A stretch of DNA of 63,743 bases, from assembly GCA_018240325.1 (NCBI GenBank), contig JAFEFZ010000279.1:1-63743 (forward strand), given 5' to 3'. Positions 51,202 through 60,721 of the stretch are shown here, piece after piece. Position numbers and translations under genes: made by a program. The notes below the pieces were generated by a model. That model saw only the letters and a program-made list of their open reading frames with translations. It searched no databases and had not been told where the DNA came from. Position 1 is the stretch's first letter; every line of letters starts with the position of its first letter. Origin of the DNA: Pseudomonadota bacterium (lineage in GTDB: Bacteria > Pseudomonadota > Gammaproteobacteria > Burkholderiales > Burkholderiaceae_C).

Positions 51202-53655
51202 ATGGCCGCCACCGCGCCGGGCGCATTGCCCTCCCCTGTCCAGGACGCGACCGCTTCAAGCGCAGCGGCCGATGGCGCGCGCCCGGCCGGCGCCGATGGC
51301 GAAGGCGCCGAATCCTGGGCCGAGCGGCAGCTCGCGCAGGCGGCCGAGCTGGTGGACATGGTGGCCTGGCGCCACGATCTGCGCCGCGGATGCGTGCACG
51401 TGAGCGCTGGGGCATCGGCGATCTTGGGCCTGCCCTCCGACGACGCCTGCATCCCGATCGACGCGTTTCGCGCACGCATCCACCCCGACGACCGGGCGGC
51501 ATCGCGCGCCAGCTTCGAGCAGGCGCTGGCCGGCAGCGCGCAGGTCGAGATGGAGCTGCGCTTTCGCGACGCCGCCGGCCGCTGGCGGCCGTTCCTGACG
51601 CGGCGGCGGCTGCTGCGCGACGCCGCCGGCGCGCCGCTGGCGATGATCGGCGTGGGCATCGACCTGAGCGCGCGCATCGAATCGATGCGCCGGCAGAACC
51701 AGCTGATGCGCGAATTCGAGCTGACCGCGCGCGCCGCCGGCATCGGCTACTGGAGCGCGGTCGGCAGCAGCCAGGTGCCGCGCTGGAGTGAGCAGATGTA
51801 CCGGCTGCACGGCCTGCCGCCCCACGGGCCGGCGCTGTCGATCGGGGCCTGGCTCGAGCGCTTCGTGCACGCGGCCGACCGCTGCGAGGTGCTCGAGCGC
51901 ATCCGCGCCTGGTTGCGCGCCGGCGACCCCTTCCTCGAGATGGAATTCCGGATCGTGCGCACCGACGGCGCGGTGCGCCGCGTGCTCAGCCACTCGCGCG
52001 GCGAGCGCGGCGCCGACGGGCGTGCCGACATCTACGGCGTGCTGCAGGACGTGACCGAGCAGCGCGCCGCGCAGGCGGCGCTGCGCGAAGCCGGCGAGCG
52101 CGCCGCGCTGGCCGCCCGCGGTGCCGGCATCGGCACCTGGGAGCAGGATCTCGCGACCGGCCGCGTGCATTGGGACGAGCAGATGTGGCGGCTGCGCGGG
52201 CTGCAGCCGCAGCCCGAGCCGCCGCCGCTGGCCGAGCGGCTGGCGATCGTGCACCCCGACGACCGCGCGCCGATGCTGGCCGAAGCCGCACGGGCAGCCG
52301 ACGAAGGCCGCCCCTCGACCGCCGAGTTCCGGGTGCAGTGGCCCGACGGCAGCTGGCACTGGCTGGCGGCGCGTGCCGCGCTGGTGCACGACGACACCGG
52401 CCGCGCGCTGCGCCGCTTCGGCGTGAACTGGGACGTCACCGAGGCGCGCAGCGCGCAGCGCGCGCGCGAGCAAGGCGAAGCCGCGTTGCGCGCCAGCGAG
52501 GCGAAGTCGCGCTTCCTGTCGCGCATGAGCCACGAGCTGCGCACGCCGCTGAACGCGGTGCTCGGCTTCACCCGGCTGCTGCTGGACGGCGGCGAACGCA
52601 TCGGCGCCGACACGCGCCGGCGCCACCTGGAGCAGGTGGAGATCGCCGGGCAGCATCTGCTGACGCTGATCGACGACGTGCTCGACCTGTCCAGCGTCGA
52701 GGCCGGCGTGCGCATCGCGGTGCAGCCGGCGGCGCTGGCGCCGCTGGTCGAGCAGACGCTGCCGCTGGTGGCCGTGCTCGCGCAGCGGCATGACGTCCGG
52801 GTCAGCAGCGGCACGCTCGACTACCGGGTGCAGGCCGATCCGCTGCGCCTGCGCCAGGTGCTGCTGAACCTGCTGAGCAACGCCGTCAAGTACAACCGGC
52901 CCGGCGGGCAGGTGCGGATCGACGCACAGGCGTGCGGCGCCCAGGTGGTGATCGCCGTCAGCGACACCGGCCGCGGCATGGACCCGGCCGAGTTGCAGCA
53001 GGCTTTCGAGCCCTTCAACCGGCTGGGCCGCGAGACCGAGGGCATCGAAGGCACCGGCATCGGGTTGTCGATCGTGCGCTCGCTGGTCGAACGCATGGGC
53101 GGCACGTTGCAGGCCAGCAGCAGCCCCGGCAGCGGCAGCCGCTTCGAGCTGTGGCTGGCGGCCGCCGATGCGCCCGGGCAGCTGCCGTGTGCCCGGCCGC
53201 CGGCCGGCGCGCAGGCCCGGCCCTGGGTGCCGCCCGAGCCGGTATCCCGCCGGCTGCGGCGCAGCCGCGCCGGGCCGCCGCGGCTGCTCTACATCGAGGA
53301 CAACCCGGTCAACGTGGTGCTGGTGCAGGAACTGGCCGCGCGCCGCAGCGGCCTGGACTTCGCCAGCGCGCCCGACGGCGAGGCCGGGCTGCGCCAGGCG
53401 ATGCTGGCCCCGCCCGACCTGATCCTGCTGGACATGCAGTTGCCCGACGGCGACGGCCACGCGGTGCTGCGCCGGCTGCGCGCCGAGCCGCTGACCACGT
53501 CGATCCCGTGCATCGCGCTGTCGGCCAACGCCTTGCCCGAAGACATCGAGCGCGCGCTGCGCGCCGGTTTCGACGACTACTGGACCAAGCCGCTCGACTT
53601 CGATCGATTCGACCGGCTGCTCGACCTGCTGCTGAACGCCACGCCGGGCGTCTAG
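51202..53655 (+). CDS. Cytosolic hybrid sensor histidine kinase with three PAS domains
   Basis: The protein is 817 residues from the ATG at 51202; a GTG at 51103 gives 850. It has three PAS_3-type domains in tandem (each with a RIHPDDRA-like turn), a HisKA domain with the phospho-histidine in FLSRMSHELRTPLNAVLGF, and an HATPase domain (LLNLLSNAVKYNRPG, DTGRGM, GTGIGLSIV). It ends in a receiver with Asp in LILLDMQLPDGDG. No membrane helix is seen, so it senses a cytoplasmic signal. The receiver may pass phosphate on to a separate phosphotransfer protein. Confidence 0.9.
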   Translation: MAATAPGALPSPVQDATASSAAADGARPAGADGEGAESWAERQLAQAAELVDMVAWRHDLRRGCVHVSAGASAILGLPSDDACIPIDAFRARIHPDDRAASRASFEQALAGSAQVEMELRFRDAAGRWRPFLTRRRLLRDAAGAPLAMIGVGIDLSARIESMRRQNQLMREFELTARAAGIGYWSAVGSSQVPRWSEQMYRLHGLPPHGPALSIGAWLERFVHAADRCEVLERIRAWLRAGDPFLEMEFRIVRTDGAVRRVLSHSRGERGADGRADIYGVLQDVTEQRAAQAALREAGERAALAARGAGIGTWEQDLATGRVHWDEQMWRLRGLQPQPEPPPLAERLAIVHPDDRAPMLAEAARAADEGRPSTAEFRVQWPDGSWHWLAARAALVHDDTGRALRRFGVNWDVTEARSAQRAREQGEAALRASEAKSRFLSRMSHELRTPLNAVLGFTRLLLDGGERIGADTRRRHLEQVEIAGQHLLTLIDDVLDLSSVEAGVRIAVQPAALAPLVEQTLPLVAVLAQRHDVRVSSGTLDYRVQADPLRLRQVLLNLLSNAVKYNRPGGQVRIDAQACGAQVVIAVSDTGRGMDPAELQQAFEPFNRLGRETEGIEGTGIGLSIVRSLVERMGGTLQASSSPGSGSRFELWLAAADAPGQLPCARPPAGAQARPWVPPEPVSRRLRRSRAGPPRLLYIEDNPVNVVLVQELAARRSGLDFASAPDGEAGLRQAMLAPPDLILLDMQLPDGDGHAVLRRLRAEPLTTSIPCIALSANALPEDIERALRAGFDDYWTKPLDFDRFDRLLDLLLNATPGV

Positions 53656-55772
53656 GCGGACACCGGCGCGGGCACCAACTCCGGCACCAACTCCGGCACC
53701 AGCCCGCGCTTGCGCAGCAGCGGCTCGACCACCGGCGCGCGGCCGCGGAAGGCGGCATAGGCGGCACCCGGCTCGACGCTGTTGCCGGCGGCATAGATGT
53801 GGCGGCGCAGCTTCGCGGCCAGCGCCGGGTCGAAGGGATCGCCGGCTTCGCGGAAAGCCTCGAAGCCGTCGGCGTCGAGCACTTCGGCCCACAGGTACAC
53901 GTAGTAGCCGGCGGCGTAGCCCGAGCTCGAGAACAGGTGCTGGAAGTGCACCAGCCGGTGGTTCAGCCCCACGCCCGGCGGCAACTCGAGCTGCTGCAGC
54001 GTGTGCGCCTCCCAGGCCACCGGGTCGGCCGGCACTTCGGCAGCGGGCAGCGAGTGCACCAGCAGGTCCAGCAGCGCACTGGCCGCATAGCGCACCGTCT
54101 CGTAGCCCTGGTTGAAATGCTGGGCCGCGCGCATGCGCGCGATCAGTTCGTCGGGAATCGGCTCGTCGGTCTGCCAGTGGCGCGCGTGCGCCTTCAGCAC
54201 CGCCGGCTCGGTCAGCCAATGCTCGAACAGCTGCGACGGCAGCTCGACGAAGTCGCGCAGCACCTCGGTGCCCGCCAGGCGCTCGAAGCGCACGTCGGAC
54301 AGCATGCCGTGCAGCCCGTGGCCGAACTCGTGGAACAGCGTGCGCGCGTCGTCCAGCGACAGCAGCGCCGGCGCGCCGGGCGCGCCCTTGGCGAAGTTGT
54401 TGTTGTTCAGCACCACCGGCAGCGCCGGCCGGCCGTCGGGCTCGTTGCGGCTTTGCTGGCGCAGCGAGCTCATCCACGCGCCGCTGCGCTTGTTGGGCCG
54501 CGCGTAGTTGTCCTGCAAGAAGACTGCGACCGTCGCGCCGGCGGCATCCTGCACCTCGTAGGCGCGCACGTCGGGGTGATAGACCGGCAGGTCGGTGCGC
54601 GGCACGAAGCGCAGGCCGAACAACCGGCCGGCGCAGTCGAAGGCCGCCTGCACCACGCGCTCCAGCGCGAAGTAGGGCTTGATCTCGGCGTCGTCGAGCG
54701 CATAGCGGCGCTGGCGCACCTGCTCGGCCAGGAAGCGCCAGTCCCAGGGCTCGATCGGTGCCTGCGCATCGGCGTCGCCCGTCTCGGCCCGCACCGCCAG
54801 CAGCTCGCCGCGCTCGCGCGCCAGCGCCGCCAGCGCACGCGGCCAGACTTCGTCGAGCAGCGCGTGCACCGCGGCGCGGCCGCCGGCCATCGTGTCGACG
54901 AGCGCGTAGTCGGCGTAGTTGGCACAGCCGTGCAGCGCCGCCTGCTCGGCACGCAGCGCGAGGATCTCGCGCACGATCGGCCGGTTGTCGTGCGCGCCCG
55001 CGTGTTCGCCGCGGCCGGCCCACGCGCGCCACGCCTGCTCGCGCAGGTCGCGCCGCGTGCTGAAGCTCAGGAAGGGCACGATCAGCGAGCGCGCCAGCGT
55101 GATCACGCCGCCTTGCGCGGCGCCGCGCTCGGCCGCCGCCTGCCGTGCGGCGGCACGCACGAATTCGGGCAGGCCGGCGAAGTCGGCCGGCGTCGTCAGC
55201 GGCAGCCGGAACGCCGCCTCGTCGTGCAGCACGTTCTGCGCGAACGCGGTGTGCAGCTCGGCCAGGCGCTGCATCAGCTGCGCATAGCGCGCGCGCGCGT
55301 CGGGCTCGAGCCGGGCGCCGGCGCGCACGAAGTCCAGGTGCACGCGCTCGAGCAGGCGCAACGCTTCGCCGTCCAGCCCGAGACCGGCGCGGCGCGCATG
55401 CAGCGCGTCGATCCGCGCGAACAGCGGCTGGTGCATGTAGACGGCGCTGTAGTGCGCGGCCATCGGCGCGGCCAGCTCGCGCTGCACCGCCTGCAGCGCG
55501 GGCGAGGTCGCCGACGCGCTCAGGTTGTGGAACACCGCCTCGACGCGCGCCAGCAAGCGCCCGCAGCGGTCGAAGGCGGCGACGGTGTTGTCGAAATCGG
55601 GCGCGCGCGCATCGGCCGCGATCGCGTCGAGCTCGGCGCGGTGCACACGCATCGCTTCGTGCAGCGCCGGCGCGAAATGCGCGGGGGTGATCGCCTCGAA
55701 GGGCGGCAGGCCGAAGGGTGCGCGCCAGGGGGCGAGCAGCGGGTTGTCGAGCAGGGTGGTGCGCGGGTCCAT
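53652..55772 (-). CDS. M3-family metallopeptidase (oligopeptidase A / Dcp-like)
   Basis: The 706-residue peptidase has the zinc site HEFGHGLHGML and the third-ligand region FVELPSQLFEHW. It also has the substrate-tyrosine segments YETVRYAASALL and SSGYAAGYYVYLWAEVL. M3 oligopeptidases degrade short peptides, including signal peptides, in the cytoplasm. The C-terminus LVPELVPELVPAPV comes from a 12-base tandem repeat at 53671-53700. Its stop overlaps the kinase stop by 4 bases. PrlC and Dcp cannot be separated here. Confidence 0.92.
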   Translation of the reverse strand: MDPRTTLLDNPLLAPWRAPFGLPPFEAITPAHFAPALHEAMRVHRAELDAIAADARAPDFDNTVAAFDRCGRLLARVEAVFHNLSASATSPALQAVQRELAAPMAAHYSAVYMHQPLFARIDALHARRAGLGLDGEALRLLERVHLDFVRAGARLEPDARARYAQLMQRLAELHTAFAQNVLHDEAAFRLPLTTPADFAGLPEFVRAAARQAAAERGAAQGGVITLARSLIVPFLSFSTRRDLREQAWRAWAGRGEHAGAHDNRPIVREILALRAEQAALHGCANYADYALVDTMAGGRAAVHALLDEVWPRALAALARERGELLAVRAETGDADAQAPIEPWDWRFLAEQVRQRRYALDDAEIKPYFALERVVQAAFDCAGRLFGLRFVPRTDLPVYHPDVRAYEVQDAAGATVAVFLQDNYARPNKRSGAWMSSLRQQSRNEPDGRPALPVVLNNNNFAKGAPGAPALLSLDDARTLFHEFGHGLHGMLSDVRFERLAGTEVLRDFVELPSQLFEHWLTEPAVLKAHARHWQTDEPIPDELIARMRAAQHFNQGYETVRYAASALLDLLVHSLPAAEVPADPVAWEAHTLQQLELPPGVGLNHRLVHFQHLFSSSGYAAGYYVYLWAEVLDADGFEAFREAGDPFDPALAAKLRRHIYAAGNSVEPGAAYAAFRGRAPVVEPLLRKRGLVPELVPELVPAPVSA

Positions 55773-55953
55773 GGATCGTGGCCTGGAGTGCGGCCGGCAT
55801 GATGCCACCCGCAGCGCGGCCGCCGGGCTGCGGCGCCGCCAACCGCCTGCCGCCGGTGCGCAATGCGGTGCAGCGCTGCGGGCCCCGCCGATGGCCGCCG
55901 CGCGCGGCGGCCGCTGGGCGGCAGGCACCAGCGCCCGCCGGATAATCCCGCCG

Positions 55954-56778
55954 ATGGATGCCACCCACAGCCTGACCCGGATCCTCGCGCAGCGCCGCGC
56001 CGACGGCGATGCGCTGCACTTCGACATCAGCGACGACTGGCTGCAGGGCCGCACCTGCTACGGCGGTCTGATCGCCACGCTGGCGGCGCAGGCGATGCGC
56101 GAGATCGCCGGCAGCGGCTGGCCGCCCGAGGTGAGCCTGCGCGCGCTGCAGACCAGCTTCGTCGGCCCGGTGAGCCCGGGCGCCGTGCAGGTGCAGGTGC
56201 TGCGCCTGCGCCAGGGCCGCCACGTCGCGCAGGTGCAGGCGCTGGTGCAGCAGGGCGGGCAGGTGGCGGCCGCGCTGCTGGGCACCTTCGGCGCCGAGCG
56301 GCCGTCGAGCCTGCCGCCGCGCCGCCCCGAGCGGCCGCCGGCGCGGCGCGAGCCGCACGAGCTGCCGGCGCCGCCGCGCGGGTGGCCGGGCGTGCCGGTG
56401 TTCCTGCAGCACTTCGACATGCGCTGGGCCGACGGCGCGCCGCCCTTCAGCGGCGGCAGCGGCTGGACCAGCAGCATCCACCTGCGCATCCAGCCGGGCG
56501 AGGCCGCCGCGCTTGCGGCCGAGCTGCAGACCGTGCTGCTGGCCGACCTGCCGCCCACGCCGGCGGTCGGCCAGCTGCGCGCGCCCACCGCGAACAGCTC
56601 GGTGTCGTGGGCGCTGGAGCTGCGCCCGCCGGCCACGCCGCCGGGCGAAGGCTGGTGGCGCGCCGACTGCGAATCGCTGCTGGCCGAAGGCGGCTACGTC
56701 AACCACGCGGCGCGGCTGTGGGCGCCCGACGGCACGCTGGCCGCCTACGGCTATCAGGTCGTCGCGGTGTTCGGCTGA
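55954..56778 (+). CDS. Acyl-CoA thioesterase-like protein (double hotdog)
   Basis: The 274-residue protein fits the TesB-like thioesterase superfamily: an N-terminal hotdog (TCYGGLIATLAAQAMREI, SLRALQTSFVGPVSPG) and a C-terminal hotdog with WRADCESLLAEGGYVNHAAR. Such enzymes hydrolyse acyl-CoA to free acid. It is divergent from the M3 peptidase and 26 bases upstream of the ferritin-like gene. Confidence 0.82.
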   Translation: MDATHSLTRILAQRRADGDALHFDISDDWLQGRTCYGGLIATLAAQAMREIAGSGWPPEVSLRALQTSFVGPVSPGAVQVQVLRLRQGRHVAQVQALVQQGGQVAAALLGTFGAERPSSLPPRRPERPPARREPHELPAPPRGWPGVPVFLQHFDMRWADGAPPFSGGSGWTSSIHLRIQPGEAAALAAELQTVLLADLPPTPAVGQLRAPTANSSVSWALELRPPATPPGEGWWRADCESLLAEGGYVNHAARLWAPDGTLAAYGYQVVAVFG

Positions 56779-56804
56779 GAGCCGGCGCGGCCCCTGACCG
56801 TCCG

Positions 56805-57587
56805 ATGACCAGCACCCGCCGCCAGGCGCTGCACTGGCTGCGCTGCACCGACCCCGACGCCAAGGCGCGCGGCGTGCGCGCGCTCGACCCCGCCGCACCC
56901 GTCGATGCGCACGAGGCCATCGCCGAGCCGCCGGGCATCCCCGGCCGGCCGGCGCTGCCGCGGCTGGTCGCGCACACGCAACTGCGCCCGCGCTCGGCAT
57001 ACACGCCGCAGGGGCGTGCCGCGCTGCTGCACGCGCTCGCGCACATCGAGCTGAACGCGATCGACCTGGCGCTGGACATCGTCTGGCGCTTCGCCGGCAT
57101 GCCCGAAGCCTTCTACCGGCAGTGGCTGGGCGTCGCGCGCGAGGAGGCGCTGCACTTCGAGCTGCTGCGCGACCACCTGGGCACGCTCGGCCGGCGCTAC
57201 GGCGACTTCGACGCGCACGACGGCCTGTGGCAGATGGCCGAGCGCACGCGCGCCGACCTGCTCGCGCGGCTGGCGCTGGTGCCGCGCACGCTCGAGGCGC
57301 GCGGCCTCGATGCGTCGCCAGCCGTCAAGGCCAAGCTGCTGGCCGCGGGCGACCTGCGCGGCGGCGAGATCCTGGACCTGATCCTGCGCGACGAGATCGG
57401 CCATGTCGCCGTCGGCAACCACTGGTACCGCCGGCTGTGCGCGCAGCGCGGCCTCGATCCGCTGGCCGCCTACGCGGCGCTGGCGGCGCAGCACCAGGCG
57501 CCGCGCCCGCGCGGCCCCTTCAACCTGGACGCACGCCGCGCCGCCGGCTTCGACGAGGCCGAACTGACGCAGCTGGCGCGGCCCTGA
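56805..57587 (+). CDS. DUF455 ferritin-like diiron protein
   Basis: The 260-residue helical protein has HIELNAIDLALDIVWRF with a metal-ligand Glu. It also has REEALHFELLRDHL and RDEIGHVAVGNHWY, two ExxH motifs like the carboxylate/histidine ligands of ferritin-like diiron enzymes. DUF455 proteins of this kind are widespread in proteobacteria but their reaction is not settled in my knowledge. It probably shares a transcript with the thioesterase. Confidence 0.88.
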   Translation: MTSTRRQALHWLRCTDPDAKARGVRALDPAAPVDAHEAIAEPPGIPGRPALPRLVAHTQLRPRSAYTPQGRAALLHALAHIELNAIDLALDIVWRFAGMPEAFYRQWLGVAREEALHFELLRDHLGTLGRRYGDFDAHDGLWQMAERTRADLLARLALVPRTLEARGLDASPAVKAKLLAAGDLRGGEILDLILRDEIGHVAVGNHWYRRLCAQRGLDPLAAYAALAAQHQAPRPRGPFNLDARRAAGFDEAELTQLARP

Positions 57588-57762
57588 TCCCGGCGCGGCT
57601 CAGCGCTGCCGGCGGCACAGGCCCTGCCTGGCTGCCGGCGCCCTGCCCTCGCCCTGCCGGTGCGCTGGCGGCACCCTGCCCATCCACTGCCGCTGCGCTG
57701 CCGGTGCGCTGCCGGCGGAATGCCGGTGCGCAATCACAATGCGCACATCCGCAACCGCACCG
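57588..57762. other. Low-complexity CTGCCGG-rich intergenic stretch
   Basis: From about 57608 to 57735 the sequence repeats short CTGCCGG/CTGCCCT words with no fixed period. No gene is supported. It may be a slippage-prone region between two transcription units. Confidence 0.4.
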
Positions 57763-58152
57763 ATGCCCATGAACCTGATCGACCTCGTCGCGCTGCTGGC
57801 GCTGCTGCAACTCCTGGTGTTCGGCGCCCTCGTCGGCCAGGCCCGTGTGCGCCATCGCGTCAAGGCGCCGGCGGTGGTCGGCCACGAGATGTTCGAGCGC
57901 GCCTATCGCGTGCAGATGAACACGATCGAGCAGATCGTCGTGTTCGTGCCGGCGCTGTACATCGCCGCGCGCTACTGGCCGGCCGCCTGGGTCGCGGCGC
58001 TGGGCGCGGTCTACCTGGTCGGGCGGCAGCTGTACCGCCAGGCCTACGTCGCCGCGCCCGACAAGCGCGGGCTCGGCTTCATGCTCGGCCTGGCGCCGAC
58101 CGTGCTGCTGCTGCTGGGCGGACTGGTCGGCGCGCTGCGCGCCGCGTTCTGA
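57763..58152 (+). CDS. MAPEG-family membrane protein
   Basis: The protein of about 129 residues (second ATG at 57769 also possible) has four membrane helices. The MAPEG signature FERAYRVQMNTIEQIVVFVP contains the conserved glutamate and arginine pair. Eukaryotic members are glutathione-dependent enzymes; bacterial roles are unclear. It overlaps almost directly with the next gene. Confidence 0.88.
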   Translation: MPMNLIDLVALLALLQLLVFGALVGQARVRHRVKAPAVVGHEMFERAYRVQMNTIEQIVVFVPALYIAARYWPAAWVAALGAVYLVGRQLYRQAYVAAPDKRGLGFMLGLAPTVLLLLGGLVGALRAAF

Positions 58153-58153
58153 G

Positions 58154-58648
58154 GTGCCGCCGCCCGCCCGCGCCGGCACGGTGTCGGCCGGCGCCGCCCG
58201 CGAGCGCCGCGCGATCCGCGGGGTCGCCGGCTTCGAAGCCGCCAAGGGCCTGCTCGTGCTGCTGACCGGCAGCGGCGTGCTGCTGCTCGCGCATCACGAC
58301 CTGCACGCGCTCGCCGCGCGCCTGGTCGCGCACCTGCACCTGAACCCGGCGGCGCACATGCCGCTGGTCTTCGTCGAGGCCGCCGGCCGGCTCGGCGACC
58401 TGCGGCTGGCGTGGCTCGCGGCCGGCGCCGCCGCCTACAGCGCCGCGCGGCTGCTCGAGGCCTGGGGGCTGTGGCACCAGCGCGCGTGGGCCGAATGGCT
58501 GGCCGCCGGCAGCGGCGCGATCTACGTGCCCTTCGAGATCGCCGGCCTGTGGCACCGGCCGGGCGCGCTCGGCGCCGCGCTGCTGCTGCTCAACCTGGCG
58601 GTGGTCGCACTGATGCTGATGGCGCTGCAGCGCCGCCGCCGGGGCTGA
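58154..58648 (+). CDS. DUF2127-like membrane protein
   Basis: The 164-residue protein starts at GTG two bases after the MAPEG gene stop. It has four membrane helices, with GFEAAKGLLVLLTGSGVLLL, SAARLLEAWGLWHQRAWAEW and GAIYVPFEIAGLWHRPG typical of the DUF2127 family. Function unknown. Tight spacing suggests translation coupled to the MAPEG gene. Confidence 0.85.
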   Translation: MPPPARAGTVSAGAARERRAIRGVAGFEAAKGLLVLLTGSGVLLLAHHDLHALAARLVAHLHLNPAAHMPLVFVEAAGRLGDLRLAWLAAGAAAYSAARLLEAWGLWHQRAWAEWLAAGSGAIYVPFEIAGLWHRPGALGAALLLLNLAVVALMLMALQRRRRG

Positions 58649-58671
58649 GAGCTTTCGCGCCTGGCGCAGCG

Positions 58672-59586
58672 TCAGCCGCGCGGGTGGTGCTGCGCGTGCA
58701 GCGCGCGCAGCCGCTCGCGCGCCACGTGGGTGTAGATCGTCGTGGTCGAGATGTCGGCATGGCCGAGCAGCATCTGCACCGCGCGCAGGTCGGCACCGTG
58801 GTTCAGCAGGTGGGTGGCGAAGGCGTGGCGCAGCGTGTGCGGGCTCAGCGGCGCGTCGATGCCGGCGCGCAGCGCATGCGCCTTGATCAGCTTCCAGAAC
58901 ATCTGCCGCGTCATCGGCGCGCCGCGCGCGGTGACGAACAGCGCGTCGCTGGTGCGCGCGCCCAGGATCCGCGCGCGCGCGTCGCGCAGGTAGCGGCGGA
59001 TCCAGTCGTGCGCCTGCGCGCCGAAGGGCACGATGCGCTCCTTCGATCCCTTGCCGGTCACGCGCAGCGCGCCTTCGTCGAGGTTGACGTACACCGTCTT
59101 CAGCCCGACCAGTTCGCTCACGCGCAGGCCGCTGGCGTACATCAGCTCGAGCATCGTGCGGTCGCGCAGGCCCAGCGGCACGGCCGTGTCGGGCGCGGCC
59201 AGCAGCGCCTCGACCTGCGCCTCGCTCAGGGTCCGCGGCACGCGCAGCGGCATGCGCGCCGGCGCGAGCTTCAGCGTCGGGTCGGCGCCGATCAACTGCT
59301 CGCGCAGCGCCCAGCGCGCGAAGCGCTTGAACACCGACAGCCGCCGGTTGGCGGTGGCGGCGCGCGTGGCCGCGTGGCGCGCGGCGGTGTAGGCGAGCAG
59401 GTCGATCTCGCGCAGCTCGAGCAGCCCGCGGGCCTGGGTCGCCCGCAGCCATTGCGCCAGCAGCGCGAGGTCGCGCCGGTAGGCCGCCAGCGTGTGCGCG
59501 GCCAGACCGTCCTCGATCCACAGCGCGTCGACGAAGCGCGTGATCAGGTCGGCGTCCGGGTGTTCGGCGTCGGGGTGCTCGGCCAT
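58672..59586 (-). CDS. xerD: Site-specific tyrosine recombinase XerD
   Basis: The 304-residue recombinase has an N-terminal SAM-like DNA-binding domain (AAHTLAAYRRDLALLAQWLR). The catalytic set is Arg in YASGLRVSELVGL, Lys in GKGSKERIVPFG, His-Arg in LSPHTLRHAFATHLL, and His and Tyr in LGHADISTTTIYTHV. With XerC it resolves chromosome dimers at dif. All catalytic residues are intact, unlike the island integrase remnant. Confidence 0.95.
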   Translation of the reverse strand: MAEHPDAEHPDADLITRFVDALWIEDGLAAHTLAAYRRDLALLAQWLRATQARGLLELREIDLLAYTAARHAATRAATANRRLSVFKRFARWALREQLIGADPTLKLAPARMPLRVPRTLSEAQVEALLAAPDTAVPLGLRDRTMLELMYASGLRVSELVGLKTVYVNLDEGALRVTGKGSKERIVPFGAQAHDWIRRYLRDARARILGARTSDALFVTARGAPMTRQMFWKLIKAHALRAGIDAPLSPHTLRHAFATHLLNHGADLRAVQMLLGHADISTTTIYTHVARERLRALHAQHHPRG

Positions 59587-59654
59587 CGGCGTGCCGCCGC
59601 GCGGGCGGCTTCGGTGCGGCCGGCGGCAGGCGGCGCTGCCGGCGGCCGGCGGCG

Positions 59655-60629
59655 CTACTCGAGCACCAGCTTCTGCTTGGCCACCACGTCCTTGTAGACG
59701 TTGAACTCGGCGGCGATCTGCGCGGCGAATTCCGCCGGCGTGTTGGCCACGATCAGCGAACCGGTGTCCTCGATGCGCTTGCGCACCGCCGGATCCTCGA
59801 GCGCCTTGCGCACTGCGGCGTTGACGCGATCGACGATCTCCTTGGGCAGCCCCTTCGGGCCGACGATGCCGTAGTAGGCCATGCGGTTGACCGGCTCCAG
59901 GCCCACCTCCTTGAAGGTCGGCACGTTGGGCAGCACCGCGAGCCGCTGCGGCGCGGCCACCACGATCGGGATCAGCCGGCCGTCCTTGATGAAGGGCAGC
60001 GCCGACGGCATGTTGTCGAAGATGATCGGCACCTGGCCGGCCACGGTATCGTTCAGCGCCGGGCCGGCGCCGCGGTACGGGATGTGGGTGATGTAGGTGC
60101 CCGACAGGTTCTTGAACAGCTCGGTCTGCAGGTGGCCGATGCCGCCGGTGCCCGAACTGGCGTAGCTGAACTTGCCCGGGTTCTTCTTCAGCAGCGCGAT
60201 GAAGCTCGGGTAGTCCTTGGCCGGGAAGCTCGGGTGCACCGCGAGCACGTTGGGCGTGGCGGCGACGTTGATGATCGGCGTGAAGTCGGTCAGCGGGTTG
60301 TACGGGATCTTCGGGTTGATCGCCGGGTTGGCGGCGGTGGTCGACACCGTGGCCACGCCCAGCGCATAGCCGTCGGGCGGCTGCTTGGCGAGATCCTGCG
60401 CGCCGATCACGCCGCCGCCGCCGGCCTTGTTCTCGACCAGCACCTGCTGGCCCAGCTCCTTGCCCAGGCCGGGCGCGATCACGCGCGCGATGATGTCGGT
60501 GGTGCCGCCGGCGGCGAAGGGCACGATCAGCCGGATCGGCTTGGTGGGCCAGGCCTGGGCGCCGGCCGTGCCGGCGGCGGCCAGGCCGATCATGGCGGCG
60601 GCGGTGAAGAGCAGCGGTCTGCGGTTCAT
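59655..60629 (-). CDS. Bug/TctC-family periplasmic solute-binding protein
   Basis: The 324-residue protein has a signal peptide ([20 protein letters not shown]) and the TctC opening [20 protein letters not shown], with [20 protein letters not shown] following. Bug proteins bind carboxylic acids or related solutes and are abundant in Burkholderiales. No transporter membrane subunits are adjacent, so the partner and ligand are unknown. ATG 60629 was chosen for the signal peptide. Confidence 0.92.
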   Translation of the reverse strand: MNRRPLLFTAAAMIGLAAAGTAGAQAWPTKPIRLIVPFAAGGTTDIIARVIAPGLGKELGQQVLVENKAGGGGVIGAQDLAKQPPDGYALGVATVSTTAANPAINPKIPYNPLTDFTPIINVAATPNVLAVHPSFPAKDYPSFIALLKKNPGKFSYASSGTGGIGHLQTELFKNLSGTYITHIPYRGAGPALNDTVAGQVPIIFDNMPSALPFIKDGRLIPIVVAAPQRLAVLPNVPTFKEVGLEPVNRMAYYGIVGPKGLPKEIVDRVNAAVRKALEDPAVRKRIEDTGSLIVANTPAEFAAQIAAEFNVYKDVVAKQKLVLE

Positions 60630-60721
60630 CGGGTCTCCGTGGGTCTCGAGGATGGGATCGGGCGGCGCCAGCCGCCGCGGCGTGCGCAAGCATAGCGGCC
60701 GGCCGCTGGCACACTCACCGG

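Noticed and set aside
51256..57000. 1914-codon open frame on the minus strand
   Set aside because: It spans several well-supported genes on both strands in the wrong frame. It arises only from the scarcity of stop codons in GC-rich DNA.
57608..57735. Possible tandem repeat array or CRISPR-like region
   Set aside because: The CTGCCGG words have no constant period and no spacers. It is GC-rich low complexity.
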